A stretch of DNA of 64,000 nucleotides from NCBI RefSeq assembly GCF_000612725.1, contig NZ_HG964455.1:156432-220431 (forward strand), written 5' to 3'. Made by a program: the position numbers and the translations under genes. This DNA is from Mycolicibacterium austroafricanum. Lineage in GTDB: Bacteria; Actinomycetota; Actinomycetes; Mycobacteriales; Mycobacteriaceae. This document shows, one piece after another, positions 51,365 to 60,840 of this stretch; position 1 is the first letter of the stretch; every line of letters starts with the position of its first letter. The notes below the pieces were generated by a model. The model did not search any database and was not told the DNA's origin. It saw only the letters and a list, made by a program, of their open reading frames with translations.

Positions 51365-52390
51365 CTACGACGGTTTGACCCCCGTCACCATGACGTTGTA
51401 GAACCAGCCCTTGGGAACCACGCGGCGCCAGATGTTGGCGTCCACCCACGACAGCGTCGTCCAGCTGCCGAAGGCGAATTTCGCCCAGCCCCAGCCCAAT
51501 CGGCCCGGCGGCACCGCAGCTTCGAACGTGCGGATCGGCCAACCGAGCATCGCGGCGGTGAATTCCTCACTGGCCGTGCGGACCTCGACGGCACCGGCGT
51601 TGACGGCCATTCGCTCCAGGTCGGCCGGGTCGAAGGTGTGTAGGTCGACGACGGCTTCCAGGGCGGCGGCGCGCGACGACTCGTCGAGCTCGGCCTGCGG
51701 GCGGCGCCAACCGTCCAGCCAGGGCAGCTTGGTCAGAGTGGTGGCGGCGTGCCACGTCAGCGTCGACAGCTCGCGGGCGTACCGGTTACCGACGGTCGTC
51801 GGCTCACCGGCGAACACGAACCGGCCGCCCGGCTTGAGCACCCGCACCACCTCGCGCAGCGACAGCTCCACGTCGGGAATGTGGTGCAGCACGGCGTGGC
51901 CGACCACGAGGTCGAACGTGTTGTCCTCGTACGGGATGCCCTCGGCGTCGGCGACGCGGCCGTCGATGTCCAGACCCAGCGACTGACCGTTGCGGGTGGC
52001 GACCTTGACCATGCCCGGCGACAGATCGGTCACCGAGCCGCGCCGCGCCACTCCGGCCTGGATGAGGTTGAGCAGGAAGAAGCCCGTCCCACAGCCCAGC
52101 TCCAGCGCCCGGTCGTAGGGCAGCTCCCGCTGTACCTCTTCGGGGACCGCAGCGTCGAAGCGGCCGCGGGCGTAGTCGACGCAGCGCTGGTCATAGGAGA
52201 TCGACCACTTCTCGTCGTAGGTTTCGGCCTCCCAGTCGTGGTAGAGCACCTGGGCCAGCTTGGTGTCGTGCATCGCGGCTTCGACCTGCTCCTTGGTCGC
52301 GCGTGGCGTCGGAGCCGGGACGGCGACATCAGGGGTCGGAGCAGGGACGGCGACATCAGGGTAGGCGCCGGGTTCCTTCGTTTCCGTCAT
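51365..52390 (-). CDS. class I SAM-dependent methyltransferase
   Basis: A 341-residue methyltransferase with motif I LELGCGTGFFLLN (about 95-107), a DLSPGMVKVA loop, and VVGHAVLHHIPD. The N-terminus contains a tandem duplication of the 10-residue unit PDVAVPAPTP, which looks like recent slippage. Substrate unknown. It forms a run of closely spaced minus-strand genes with the THUMP-like gene and echA17. It matches Rv3038c. Confidence 0.86.
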   Translation of the reverse strand: MTETKEPGAYPDVAVPAPTPDVAVPAPTPRATKEQVEAAMHDTKLAQVLYHDWEAETYDEKWSISYDQRCVDYARGRFDAAVPEEVQRELPYDRALELGCGTGFFLLNLIQAGVARRGSVTDLSPGMVKVATRNGQSLGLDIDGRVADAEGIPYEDNTFDLVVGHAVLHHIPDVELSLREVVRVLKPGGRFVFAGEPTTVGNRYARELSTLTWHAATTLTKLPWLDGWRRPQAELDESSRAAALEAVVDLHTFDPADLERMAVNAGAVEVRTASEEFTAAMLGWPIRTFEAAVPPGRLGWGWAKFAFGSWTTLSWVDANIWRRVVPKGWFYNVMVTGVKPS

Positions 52391-52400
52391 GCAGGGCAGC

Positions 52401-53078
52401 CTAACGTCCGTCGACGCCGGCCCACATATCGCGTGCGAACGAGCTCTTGGCGGCCGCCAGCACCTCGGGTGGATAGTCGGCGAACCGGCCCGCCCAGGCC
52501 AGCGCGGCGTCGTAGACGGTGTCAGGCGCCACCAACTCGTCGACCAGACCCAGCTTGAGGGCCTCGCGGGCGTCGACGAACCGACCGCTGAACACCAGGT
52601 CCCTGGCCTTGCTCTGCCCGATCGCGCCTGCCAACCGGGTGGCGCCGCCGCCCGCGGGGGCCCGTCCCGCGAGGATCTCGGTGGCCCCGAACTTGACGTT
52701 GTCCCCGCTGACCCGCCAGTCAGCGGCCAGCGCCAGCGTCAGGCCGGCCCCGAGCGCGTAGCCGGTGATCGCGGCGACCGTCGGTTTCGGCAGTGCCGCA
52801 AGCGCTTCCACGGCCTCCGCGCACACCCGGGCCGCGACCGCGGCCTCGTCGGCGGTCAAGGTGTCCAGCTCGGGCATGTCCTCGCCCGCGGAGAAGATCT
52901 CGTGCCCGCCGTACACGATGACGGCGAACACGTCGTCGCGCGGGCCCAGCTCGGCGGTGGCCTCGACGATCTCCCTGTGCACCTGCCGGGTCAGCGCATT
53001 CGTCGGCGGTCGTGACAGCAGCAGTGTCGCGATCCCCGGACCGCCCTCGGGCAGCACCGAGCTGACGAACTCCCTCAC
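52401..53078 (-). CDS. echA17: enoyl-CoA hydratase/isomerase family protein
   Basis: Crotonase-fold protein of 225 residues. SAGEDMPEL and ITGYALGAGLTLALAADWRV carry the oxyanion-hole glycines; the usual paired catalytic Glu of true hydratases are not obvious, so activity is uncertain. GTG 53078 overlaps the NUDIX gene stop by 4 bp (GTGA), setting the start. The gene order NUDIX-EchA17-methyltransferase matches Rv3040c-Rv3038c. Confidence 0.85.
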   Translation of the reverse strand: MREFVSSVLPEGGPGIATLLLSRPPTNALTRQVHREIVEATAELGPRDDVFAVIVYGGHEIFSAGEDMPELDTLTADEAAVAARVCAEAVEALAALPKPTVAAITGYALGAGLTLALAADWRVSGDNVKFGATEILAGRAPAGGGATRLAGAIGQSKARDLVFSGRFVDAREALKLGLVDELVAPDTVYDAALAWAGRFADYPPEVLAAAKSSFARDMWAGVDGR

Positions 53079-53908
53079 GTCAGCGGCACCCCGTCGGCGT
53101 ACCCCTGGGGGGAGCGCCGGTTCCGCGCCTCGTTGTAGCGGTCGCTGTTGAAGAACTCGATCTCCCAGTTGCCGCCTTTCTGGGCGGCCAGCGACGGTTC
53201 GACCGCGACGATCTTGCGCTCCACCGCGAGCACCTCGGCGACCGTGCGGCCGTTCAGCGCGTCGAGCTGCGTCCACGTCGGAGGCAGCAGGAAGCTGCGT
53301 CCGTCGGCGAAATCGTCGAGCGCGGCCTGCGGGGTGACCCAGCCGGCCTGGTCGGTCTCGGTGTTGTCGCCGTCGGCACGCTGACCCTGCGGCAGCGCGC
53401 CCACGAAGAAGTACGTGTCGTAACGGCGGGTGCGCTCCTCCTTGGGCGTCACCCAGTTCGCCCACGGCCGCAGCAGGTCGGCACGCAGCATCAGCTTCTC
53501 CGAACGCAGGAACTCGCCGAACGACAGCGACTTGTTCTCCAGCGCCGCGCGCTGGTCGCGGTACACCGAGGCGTCGTCGACGAGCAGGTCAGGATCGTCG
53601 GCCGCGCCGGCGAACAACACCCCGGACTCCTCGAACGTCTCGCGCGCGGCCGCGCACACCAGCGCTTCGGCGAGTTCGACGTCCACCCCGAAGCGCTCGG
53701 CCCACCATTGCCGGTCCGGGCCGTGCCAGGCGACGTCGGCGTTGCGGTCCCGGTCGTCGACCCCGCCGCCGGGGAACACCATCACCCCGGCGACGAAATC
53801 CATGGCCGAGTGCCTGCGCATCAGGAACACCTTGATCCCCTCCGGGGTATCGCGCACCAGCATCACGGTGGCGGCGGGCCGGGGCACCAACGGATCGGGG
53901 TCGGTCAT
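53075..53908 (-). CDS. NUDIX hydrolase family protein
   Basis: A 277-residue NUDIX-type protein. FPGGGVDD and the box RETFEESGVLF (about 92-102) are visible, but they are separated by an insertion of about 50 residues, as in RNase-like or CoA-type long NUDIX proteins. The hydrolysed nucleoside diphosphate derivative is unknown. Its start overlaps the ABC ATPase stop by 1 bp, so ABC-NUDIX-EchA17 are one operon. Confidence 0.85.
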   Translation of the reverse strand: MTDPDPLVPRPAATVMLVRDTPEGIKVFLMRRHSAMDFVAGVMVFPGGGVDDRDRNADVAWHGPDRQWWAERFGVDVELAEALVCAAARETFEESGVLFAGAADDPDLLVDDASVYRDQRAALENKSLSFGEFLRSEKLMLRADLLRPWANWVTPKEERTRRYDTYFFVGALPQGQRADGDNTETDQAGWVTPQAALDDFADGRSFLLPPTWTQLDALNGRTVAEVLAVERKIVAVEPSLAAQKGGNWEIEFFNSDRYNEARNRRSPQGYADGVPLT

Positions 53909-54771
53909 CAGCGTCTCCTGTGTGCGGCGCGGCTACGGGCGCGGCGCGCGAAATAGCGCCCGTCGATGTAATCCAGCGCGATGGACTGCCCGAAGGCCTT
54001 GGACAGATTCTCGGCGGTCAGCACGTCGGTCAGCAGACCGGAGGCGACCACCTTGCCCTCGGAGAGGATCAGCCCGTGCGAGAAGCCGGGCGGGATCTCC
54101 TCGACGTGGTGGGTGACCAGCACCAGGGCCGGGGCGTCGGGGTCGGCGGCCAGATCACTCATCCGCGCCACCAGTTCCTCGCGGCCGCCGAGGTCCAGCC
54201 CCGCGGCCGGCTCATCGAGCAGTAGCAACTCGGGGTCGGTCATCAGCGAGCGGGCGATCAGCACCCGTTTGCGCTCGCCTTCGGACAGGGTGCCGAACGT
54301 GCGCTCGGCGAGGTGTTCGGCGCCGACGCTCTCCAGCATGTCGACGGCCTGTTCGTAATCGACGTCGTCGTACTTCTCCCGCCACCGTCCCAGCACCGCG
54401 TAGCCGGCCGACACGACGAGGTCGCGCACGGTCTCGTCGTCCGGCACGCGCTGTGACAGCGCAGCGCTGCTGAGTCCGACGCGGGACCGCAATTCCGACA
54501 TGTCGACGCGCCCCAGCCGTTCACCCAGCACGTAGGCGGTGCCCGACGACGGATGCTCCATCGCCGCGGCGATCCGCAACAGCGACGTCTTGCCCGCCCC
54601 GTTGGGGCCGATGATGACCCACCGCTCGTCGAGTTCGACCGACCAGGTCACCGGCCCCACCAGCACCCGGCCGTTGCGGCGCAGAGTGACCTTGGCGAAG
54701 TCGATCAGCAGGTCGGGGTCGGCTTCTGCCACCGGGTCGCTCACGTCATCGGACCTGTCGTCGACTGGCAC
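53908..54771 (-). CDS. ABC transporter ATP-binding protein without permease
   Basis: A 287-residue ABC ATPase: Walker A GPNGAGKT (55-62), signature LSEGERKRVLIAR (about 169-181) and Walker B LLLLDEP (about 187-193). It lacks membrane segments and no permease gene adjoins, so it may serve a distant permease or act like ModF/EttA-type soluble ATPases. It lies 14 bp after the nucleotide kinase gene and 1 bp over the NUDIX gene. Confidence 0.88.
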   Translation of the reverse strand: MPVDDRSDDVSDPVAEADPDLLIDFAKVTLRRNGRVLVGPVTWSVELDERWVIIGPNGAGKTSLLRIAAAMEHPSSGTAYVLGERLGRVDMSELRSRVGLSSAALSQRVPDDETVRDLVVSAGYAVLGRWREKYDDVDYEQAVDMLESVGAEHLAERTFGTLSEGERKRVLIARSLMTDPELLLLDEPAAGLDLGGREELVARMSDLAADPDAPALVLVTHHVEEIPPGFSHGLILSEGKVVASGLLTDVLTAENLSKAFGQSIALDYIDGRYFARRARSRAAHRRR

Positions 54772-54784
54772 CCGACCATCGTAG

Positions 54785-55450
54785 TCAGGCCGAAATCGCC
54801 CAGCCCTGCGCGCCGTTGAGGATCACCCGATCGGCGGCGGTCGCCGTCGGTGACACCAGCTCGGCGTTGCGCTGGTCGACGGCCGTGACCCAGGCCCGCG
54901 CGGCGTCCGGGCTCTTGCCGAATTCGACGTGGCGGGCGGTCAGCCGCGCGGTCCTGGTCTGGTCGTCGGCGCTGACGAACCACACCTGGTCCATCGCCTG
55001 CCGAGCCCGCACCCAATCGGCAGTCCCCAGGAGCAGATAGTTGCCCTCGGTGATGACCAGTCGCGCTGTCGGGTGCACGACCAACGCCGCGGCCAGCGGT
55101 TGTTCGAGCGTCCGGTCGAAGCCCGGCACGTAGACGTCGATGTCGGTGTCCTCGCGCACCCGATCCAGCAGCCGGGCGTAGCCGGCGGCGTCGAAAGTGT
55201 CCGGCGCGCCCTTGCGGCCCAGCCTGCCGAGACGGCGCAGCTGGTCGTCGGCGAGGTGGAAACCGTCCATCGGGACGTGTGCCACCCAGCCGGCGCCGCG
55301 CAGCTGCCCGATCCGCTCCAGCAGCCACTGCACCAGCGTCGACTTGCCGGCTCCTGGGCAGCCCGCGATGCCCAGCACCGCCCGGGGCACTCGCTCACCC
55401 AGCGCGACGGCGTCAGCCGCCAGCGACTCCAACACCCCTGGGCTGCTCAT
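54785..55450 (-). CDS. nucleoside/nucleotide kinase family protein
   Basis: A P-loop kinase of the phosphoribulokinase/uridine kinase class, 221 residues from ATG 55450. Walker A is GCPGAGKST, with HVPMDGFHLADDQLRRLGR and VITEGNYLLLG (the substrate and lid regions of pantothenate/uridine kinase-like proteins). The phosphate acceptor is unknown. GGGGAAG lies 9 nt before ATG 55450, preferred over two upstream in-frame starts. It overlaps the 3 prime end of yczE by 38 bp. Confidence 0.82.
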   Translation of the reverse strand: MSSPGVLESLAADAVALGERVPRAVLGIAGCPGAGKSTLVQWLLERIGQLRGAGWVAHVPMDGFHLADDQLRRLGRLGRKGAPDTFDAAGYARLLDRVREDTDIDVYVPGFDRTLEQPLAAALVVHPTARLVITEGNYLLLGTADWVRARQAMDQVWFVSADDQTRTARLTARHVEFGKSPDAARAWVTAVDQRNAELVSPTATAADRVILNGAQGWAISA

Positions 55451-56114
55451 CCTTCTCATCTTCCCCGCCACCGCCGTAAGCCCGTTGCGCCGAATCCACC
55501 CGGGCCCAACCGCTGACGGCGAGCACCCGGTTCGGCGTCAGCCGCAGGAACAACTGCACCAGCGGCCCGATCCCGAAGGCGTAGACGACGGTTCCGACGC
55601 CGACGGTGCCGCCGAGCAGCCAGCCGGCGGACAGCACCGTCACCTCGATGACGGTGCGGATCACCCGCACCGACCTCCCGGTGCGCACCACCAGGCCGGT
55701 CATCAGTCCGTCCCGTGGACCGGGGCCGAGGCCGGCGCCGATGTAGAGCACCGTGCTGAATGCGTTGAGCAGTACCGCGGCGAACATCAGCGCCACGCGC
55801 ACGGGCAGCGAGGTGGGCGCCGGGATCATCCACAGGGCGAGGTCGACGGTGACACCGATGACGACGACGTTGGCGACGGTGCCGATCCCGGGGCGGTTCC
55901 GCAGCGGTATCCAGGCCAGCAGCACCACGACGCCGACCACCGCCGAAGCCAGCCCGATGGTCATGCCGGTCCGCGCGGCCAAGCCCTGATGGAACACGTC
56001 CCACGGGTCGAGGCCGAGGCCGCTGCGGACCATCATCGCCATCGACACGCCGTAACCGCACAGCCCGGTGAACAGCGCCGCACCGCGCAGGGCGGCGCGT
56101 TTCGCGGTGGCCAC
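55413..56114 (-). CDS. yczE: YczE/YitT family membrane protein
   Basis: A 233-residue membrane protein with five helices. GLGLDPWDVFHQGLAARTGMT and GLGPGPRDGLMTG are the two YczE repeats. YczE proteins are often encoded divergently from MocR-type regulators called YczR, as here. Function unknown. Its GTG start shares one base with the stop of a 50-aa ORF (TAGTG), so its translation is coupled. Its C-terminal tail is Gly/Glu-rich and overlaps the kinase start. Confidence 0.85.
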   Translation of the reverse strand: MATAKRAALRGAALFTGLCGYGVSMAMMVRSGLGLDPWDVFHQGLAARTGMTIGLASAVVGVVVLLAWIPLRNRPGIGTVANVVVIGVTVDLALWMIPAPTSLPVRVALMFAAVLLNAFSTVLYIGAGLGPGPRDGLMTGLVVRTGRSVRVIRTVIEVTVLSAGWLLGGTVGVGTVVYAFGIGPLVQLFLRLTPNRVLAVSGWARVDSAQRAYGGGGEDEKDEQPRGVGVAGG

Positions 56115-56266
56115 TAGGCGTGGTCCGGGAAATGCATCCGGATGGCGTCCAGTTCGCTACGCATCCGTCGTGCGTCGGCGTCGCGCTCGTCGACGCTGCT
56201 GCCGACCGGCGGCAGGTAGTACAGATCGGCCAGTCGCCGCCCCAGGCGGGAAAACCAGTGCGTCAT
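56114..56266 (-). CDS. small 50-residue protein, coupled to yczE
   Basis: A short ORF reads MTHWFSRLGRR at the start, then LADLYYLPPVGSSVDERDADARRM, and stops as TAG overlapping the yczE GTG by one base. The basic, amphipathic N-terminus and DERDADARR helix suggest a small soluble or membrane-associated peptide; no family is recognised. It could be an upstream coupling ORF rather than a functional protein. It opposes the MocR gene across a 63-bp gap. Confidence 0.55.
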   Translation of the reverse strand: MTHWFSRLGRRLADLYYLPPVGSSVDERDADARRMRSELDAIRMHFPDHA

Positions 56267-56329
56267 GTGGCCAATAATCTTGCCCATCTGGCTTGCTTAT
56301 CAATATCCAGTTCGGCAATACTGGCCTCA

Positions 56330-57772
56330 ATGACTGAGGCAATGGTAGCCAGATCGCTCGATGTGGACCTCTTGGTTCGTGAGCTGGGCAACTGGCGGAC
56401 GTCCAGTCGCAGCGGGCCGGCCTACCATGGCCTCGCCGACGCGATCCGGCTCCTGATCATCGACGGCCGGCTTCCGGTCGGCGCCCGGTTGCCCAGCGAA
56501 CGCCTCCTGGCCGAAGTGCTGCACGTGTCCCGCACCACCGTCACCGCGGCCTACGCCCAGCTGCGTGACGACGGTTACCTGAACGCCCGCCGCGGCGCCC
56601 GCAGCACCACCGCGCTACCGCTGCGCCCCGCCGCGCCGGCCCCGCTCGCCCCGACGGGCGCGAATCTGGCCGCGGCCACCCTGGCCGCGCCGGCGGCCAT
56701 CGCCGCGCGGGCCTTCGCCGAAGCCGCCGAAGAGGTCACGCCCTACCTGCACCAGATCGGCGTCGAACTGACCGGGGTGCTCCCGCTTCGCACGGCGATC
56801 GCTGAAAAGTACTGCGCCCGAGGGCTTCCCACGGACCCCGACGAGATCATGGTGACCACAGGCGCTTTGCACGCAATCGGGCTGATCCTGGCGACCTACA
56901 CCCAGCCCGACGACAGGGTGCTGGTCGAACAGCCCACCTATCACGGGGCTCTCGCGGCGATGGCGTCGCGAAGTCTGCGGACGGTTCCGGTGGCGATGGC
57001 GCCTGACGGCTGGGAACTAGACGCCGTGGAGGCCGCCATCCGTCAACTGGCGCCGAACCTGGCGTATCTGGTTCCCGACAACCACAATCCGACCGGCATG
57101 ACACTGCCCGTCCCCGAGCGAAAACGGTTGGCGCACATCATCAGCGACACCCGCACCCGCACGATCGTCGACGAGACGATCACCGACATGTGGCTCGACG
57201 AGCCCGTCCCCGCTCCCCTGGCCGCCTCGATGACGGGCCGACGGGACCTGGTGCTGACCGTCGGGTCGATGTCGAAATCCTTCTGGGGCGGGCTGCGGAT
57301 CGGCTGGATCCGCGCCGAGCGCAGTACGCTGGCCACCGTCGCCGTGCAGCGTCCGGCTGTCGACATGGGCACGCCCATCTTCGAACAGCTGGCCGCGGCA
57401 AAGCTTTTGGCTTCCGAGGACGAAGTCCTGCCGGAGCGCCGGGAGATCCTGCGGTCCCGGCGGGCCCTGCTGTTGGCGTTGCTGGCCGAGCACCTACCTG
57501 ACTGGCGGCCCGCCCCCGGCAAGGGCGGATTGTCACTGTGGGTGCGGTTGCCCGCGCCGATGAGTTCGGCGCTGTCGGCGGCCGCGTCGCGCATGGGATT
57601 GGAGATTCCCCCCGGCCCGCGCTTCGGCGTGGACGGCAGCCTCGAGCGCTTCATCCGGGTGCCCTACACGTTGCCGGACGGGCAACTGGTCGAGGCGATC
57701 GAACTGCTCGCCCGCGCGTGGCGCAGCGTCACCGGCATGACGGCGTCGGAACCCACGGCCGTGGTGGTCTGA
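56330..57772 (+). CDS. MocR-family PLP-dependent regulator
   Basis: A 480-residue GntR/MocR regulator. The winged HTH is at about 30-92 (RLPSERLLAEVLHVSRTTV), and the aminotransferase-like domain from about 115 has DNHNPTG (250-256), Asp281, and Lys316 in SMSKSFWGG for PLP binding. It is divergent from the small ORF-yczE pair, the arrangement described for YczR. In the 63-bp gap CTGG and CCAG repeats could form its operator. It converges with serB2. Confidence 0.9.
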   Translation: MTEAMVARSLDVDLLVRELGNWRTSSRSGPAYHGLADAIRLLIIDGRLPVGARLPSERLLAEVLHVSRTTVTAAYAQLRDDGYLNARRGARSTTALPLRPAAPAPLAPTGANLAAATLAAPAAIAARAFAEAAEEVTPYLHQIGVELTGVLPLRTAIAEKYCARGLPTDPDEIMVTTGALHAIGLILATYTQPDDRVLVEQPTYHGALAAMASRSLRTVPVAMAPDGWELDAVEAAIRQLAPNLAYLVPDNHNPTGMTLPVPERKRLAHIISDTRTRTIVDETITDMWLDEPVPAPLAASMTGRRDLVLTVGSMSKSFWGGLRIGWIRAERSTLATVAVQRPAVDMGTPIFEQLAAAKLLASEDEVLPERREILRSRRALLLALLAEHLPDWRPAPGKGGLSLWVRLPAPMSSALSAAASRMGLEIPPGPRFGVDGSLERFIRVPYTLPDGQLVEAIELLARAWRSVTGMTASEPTAVVV

Positions 57773-57781
57773 ACCCGACCT

Positions 57782-59041
57782 CTAGTCCGGGATCTCGACG
57801 CGTCGGACGACCCCGTCGAGCGCGTCGGCGGCCTCGATCTCCCCGCGGGTGATGCCGAGGATGAACAGCAGCGTGTCCAGGTAGGGGTAACTCAGCGAGG
57901 CGTCCGCCACCTCACGCAGGGCCGGCTTGGCGTTGAACGCCACCCCGAGGCCTGCCGCCGACAGCATGTCGATGTCGTTGGCGCCGTCCCCGACCGCCAC
58001 CGTCTGCTCCATCGGCACCCCGGCCTGTTGCGCGAAATCGCGCAGCGCCTTGGCTTTTCCCGGCCGGTCGACGACATCGCCCACCACCCGGCCGGTGAGC
58101 TTCCCGTCGACGATCTCCAGCTCGTTGGCGGCGACGAAATCCATCATCAGCTCGTGCGCCAGCGGCTCGATGACCTGCCGGAAACCGCCGGACACGATGC
58201 CGCAGTGATATCCGAGCCTGCGCAGGGTGCGCAGCGTGGTGCGCGCCCCGGGAGTCAGCTCGATCTGATCGGCGACGTCGTCGAGCACCGAGGCCGGCAG
58301 CCCCGCCAGGGTGGCCACCCGTCGATGCAGCGACTCGGCGAAGTCGAGTTCGCCGCGCATCGCCGCCTCGGTCACCTCGGCCACCGCGGCCTCGGCACCC
58401 GCGTGGGCGGCCAGCATCTCGATGACCTCACCCTGAATCAGCGTGGAGTCCACGTCGAACACGATGAGCCGCTTGGCGCGCCGGGACAGGCTGTAGTCCT
58501 CGACCGCGATGTCGACGCTCTCCTCGACGGCGACGCGAGCCAGCACCGCCTGCAACTCGCGGTACGCCCCGGGTGGCACCGACACGCGGAGCTCCAGGCC
58601 GGTCACCGGGTAGTCCGACACCCCGCGGATGAAGTCGATGTTCACCCCGAGGGCGGCCGCTTCCCGGGCGACGACACCGAAAGCCTCTGCGGTGATCGGG
58701 CGGCCCAGCACCACGATGGTGTGCGTCGAGGGCACCCGCAACACCGGCAGGCCGTCACTGCTTTCGATGCTGACGTCGAGTCCGACGCCGTGGATCGCGG
58801 CTTCCACCTCGCTGCGAAGCTCGGCGCCCGCCGCCACTTCGGTGGCCGCCGCGACGAGAACACCGAGCGTCAGCCGCCCGCGGATGACGACCTGTTCGAC
58901 GTTGAGAAGATCGACCCGATGCCGGGACAGCACCTCGAACAACGCGGACGTGACGCCCGGCTGATCGCGACCGGTGACGGTGATCAGCAGCGACGACCGG
59001 TCGCGGGAGGAGCCGGCAGGCCAGTTCTGCGATGCGCTCAC
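57782..59041 (-). CDS. serB: phosphoserine phosphatase SerB2
   Basis: Final step of serine synthesis. It has 419 residues: two N-terminal ACT domains (about 18-95 and 105-180) that sense serine and a C-terminal HAD phosphatase with nucleophile Asp196 in FDVDSTLIQ, a SGGFRQV motif and GDGANDIDML closing motif. The mycobacterial SerB2 architecture is intact. It is the second serine gene in the window, distant from serA. It lies 25 bp after ctaD. Confidence 0.96.
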   Translation of the reverse strand: MSASQNWPAGSSRDRSSLLITVTGRDQPGVTSALFEVLSRHRVDLLNVEQVVIRGRLTLGVLVAAATEVAAGAELRSEVEAAIHGVGLDVSIESSDGLPVLRVPSTHTIVVLGRPITAEAFGVVAREAAALGVNIDFIRGVSDYPVTGLELRVSVPPGAYRELQAVLARVAVEESVDIAVEDYSLSRRAKRLIVFDVDSTLIQGEVIEMLAAHAGAEAAVAEVTEAAMRGELDFAESLHRRVATLAGLPASVLDDVADQIELTPGARTTLRTLRRLGYHCGIVSGGFRQVIEPLAHELMMDFVAANELEIVDGKLTGRVVGDVVDRPGKAKALRDFAQQAGVPMEQTVAVGDGANDIDMLSAAGLGVAFNAKPALREVADASLSYPYLDTLLFILGITRGEIEAADALDGVVRRVEIPD

Positions 59042-59066
59042 GCCCGAGTGCCGCTCAATTGCTCTG

Positions 59067-60812
59067 TCAGGTACGGACGTTCTCGTTGTCGAGCCGGGTC
59101 ACGTCGCCGTCCTCGGGCCCGTGCGCGCGACCGACGTGCGCCTCGGCACGCATCCGCTCCACCATGTGCGGGTAATGCAGCTCGAAAGCGGGCCGCTCCG
59201 AACGGATCCGGGGCAGCTCGGTGAAGTTGTGCCGCGGCGGCGGGCAGCTGGTGGCCCACTCCAGCGAGTTGCCGTAACCCCACGGGTCGTCGACCGTGAC
59301 GACCTCGCCGTAACGCCAGCTCTTGAACACGTTCCACAGGAACGGCAGGGTCGAGGCGCCGAGGATGAACGCACCGATCGTCGACACCACGTTCAGCGTC
59401 GTGAACCCGTCGGTCGGCAGGTAGTCGGCGTAGCGGCGCGGCATGCCCTCGTCGCCGAGCCAGTGCTGCACCAGGAACGTGGCGTGGAAGCCGATGAACG
59501 TCAACCAGAAGTGCACCTTGCCGAGCCGCTCGTCGAGCAGGCGGCCGGTCATCTTCGGGAACCAGAAGTAGATGCCCGCGTAGGTGGCGAACACGATGGT
59601 GCCGAACAGCACGTAGTGGAAGTGCGCGATGACGAAGTAGCTGTCGGTGACGTGGAAGTCCAGCGGCGGGCTGGCCAGCAGCACACCGGAGAGGCCACCG
59701 AGCAGGAACGTCGCGATGAACCCGATCGAGAACAACATCGGTGTCTCGAACGTCAACTGGCCCTTCCACATCGTGCCGATCCAGTTGAAGAACTTGATGC
59801 CGGTCGGGACGGCGATGAGGAACGTCATGAACGAGAAGAAGGGCAGCAGCACCGCACCCGTCGCGTACATGTGGTGCGCCCACACGGCCACGGACAGCGC
59901 CGCGATACCCAGCGTCGCGTAGATCAGGGTGGTGTAGCCGAAGATCGGCTTGCGGCTGAACACCGGGAAGATCTCGGACACGATGCCGAAGAAGGGCAGC
60001 GCGATGATGTACACCTCGGGGTGGCCGAAGAACCAGAACAGGTGCTGCCACAGCAGCACGCCACCGTTGGCGGGGTCGTAGACGTGCGCGCCGAGGTGGC
60101 GGTCGGCGGCAAGGCCGAACAGCGCCGCGGTCAGGATCGGGAAGGCGATCAGCACCAGGATCGAGGTCACCAGGATGTTCCAGGTGAAGATCGGCATCCG
60201 GAACATCGTCATGCCGGGTGCGCGCATGCAGACCACGGTGGTGATCATGTTCACCGCACCCAGGATCGTGCCCAGACCGCCGACGGCCAGGCCCATGATC
60301 CACAGGTCACCACCCGCGCCGGGCGAGTGGATCGCGTCGGTCAGCGGCGAGTAGGCGGTCCAGCCGAAGTCGGCGGCACCACCGGGGGTGATGAAGCCGG
60401 CGGTGGCGATCAGCGCGCCGAACAGGAACAGCCAGAACGAGAAGGCGTTCAGCCGCGGGAACGCGACGTCGGGCGCGCCGATCTGCAGCGGCAGCACCAG
60501 GTTGGCGAACCCGAACACGATCGGGGTGGCGTAGAACAGCAGCATCACCGTGCCGTGCATGGTGAACAGCTGGTTGAACTGCTCGTTGGACAGGAACTGC
60601 AGACCGGGTGTGGCCAGCTCCGTCCGCATGAACAGCGCCATCAGGCCGCCGATCAGGAAGAAGGCGAAGCACACGACGCAGTACATGATGCCGATCAGCT
60701 TGTGATCGGTGGTGGTGATCAGTTTGTAGATCAGATTGCCCTTGGGCCCGAGGCGCTCCGGGTACGGCCGCCGGATCTCGAGTTCTCCGATTGGGGGCGC
60801 TTCGGCTACCAA
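59067..60812 (-). CDS. ctaD: cytochrome c oxidase subunit I
   Basis: Catalytic aa3 oxidase subunit reducing oxygen to water and pumping protons, with about 12 membrane helices. The CuB and tyrosine motif is GHPEVY, followed by AHHMYATG; HVTDSYFVIAHFHYV carries the heme a3 and heme a histidines, and FTMHGTVMLLFYATPI the other heme ligand. It has 581 residues from TTG 60812, which follows GGAGG by 5 nt; an alternative TTG is at 60824. The accessory subunits are elsewhere. Confidence 0.96.
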   Translation of the reverse strand: MVAEAPPIGELEIRRPYPERLGPKGNLIYKLITTTDHKLIGIMYCVVCFAFFLIGGLMALFMRTELATPGLQFLSNEQFNQLFTMHGTVMLLFYATPIVFGFANLVLPLQIGAPDVAFPRLNAFSFWLFLFGALIATAGFITPGGAADFGWTAYSPLTDAIHSPGAGGDLWIMGLAVGGLGTILGAVNMITTVVCMRAPGMTMFRMPIFTWNILVTSILVLIAFPILTAALFGLAADRHLGAHVYDPANGGVLLWQHLFWFFGHPEVYIIALPFFGIVSEIFPVFSRKPIFGYTTLIYATLGIAALSVAVWAHHMYATGAVLLPFFSFMTFLIAVPTGIKFFNWIGTMWKGQLTFETPMLFSIGFIATFLLGGLSGVLLASPPLDFHVTDSYFVIAHFHYVLFGTIVFATYAGIYFWFPKMTGRLLDERLGKVHFWLTFIGFHATFLVQHWLGDEGMPRRYADYLPTDGFTTLNVVSTIGAFILGASTLPFLWNVFKSWRYGEVVTVDDPWGYGNSLEWATSCPPPRHNFTELPRIRSERPAFELHYPHMVERMRAEAHVGRAHGPEDGDVTRLDNENVRT

Positions 60813-60840
60813 CTGGTCCTCCAACCTTCCATATCGCTGA

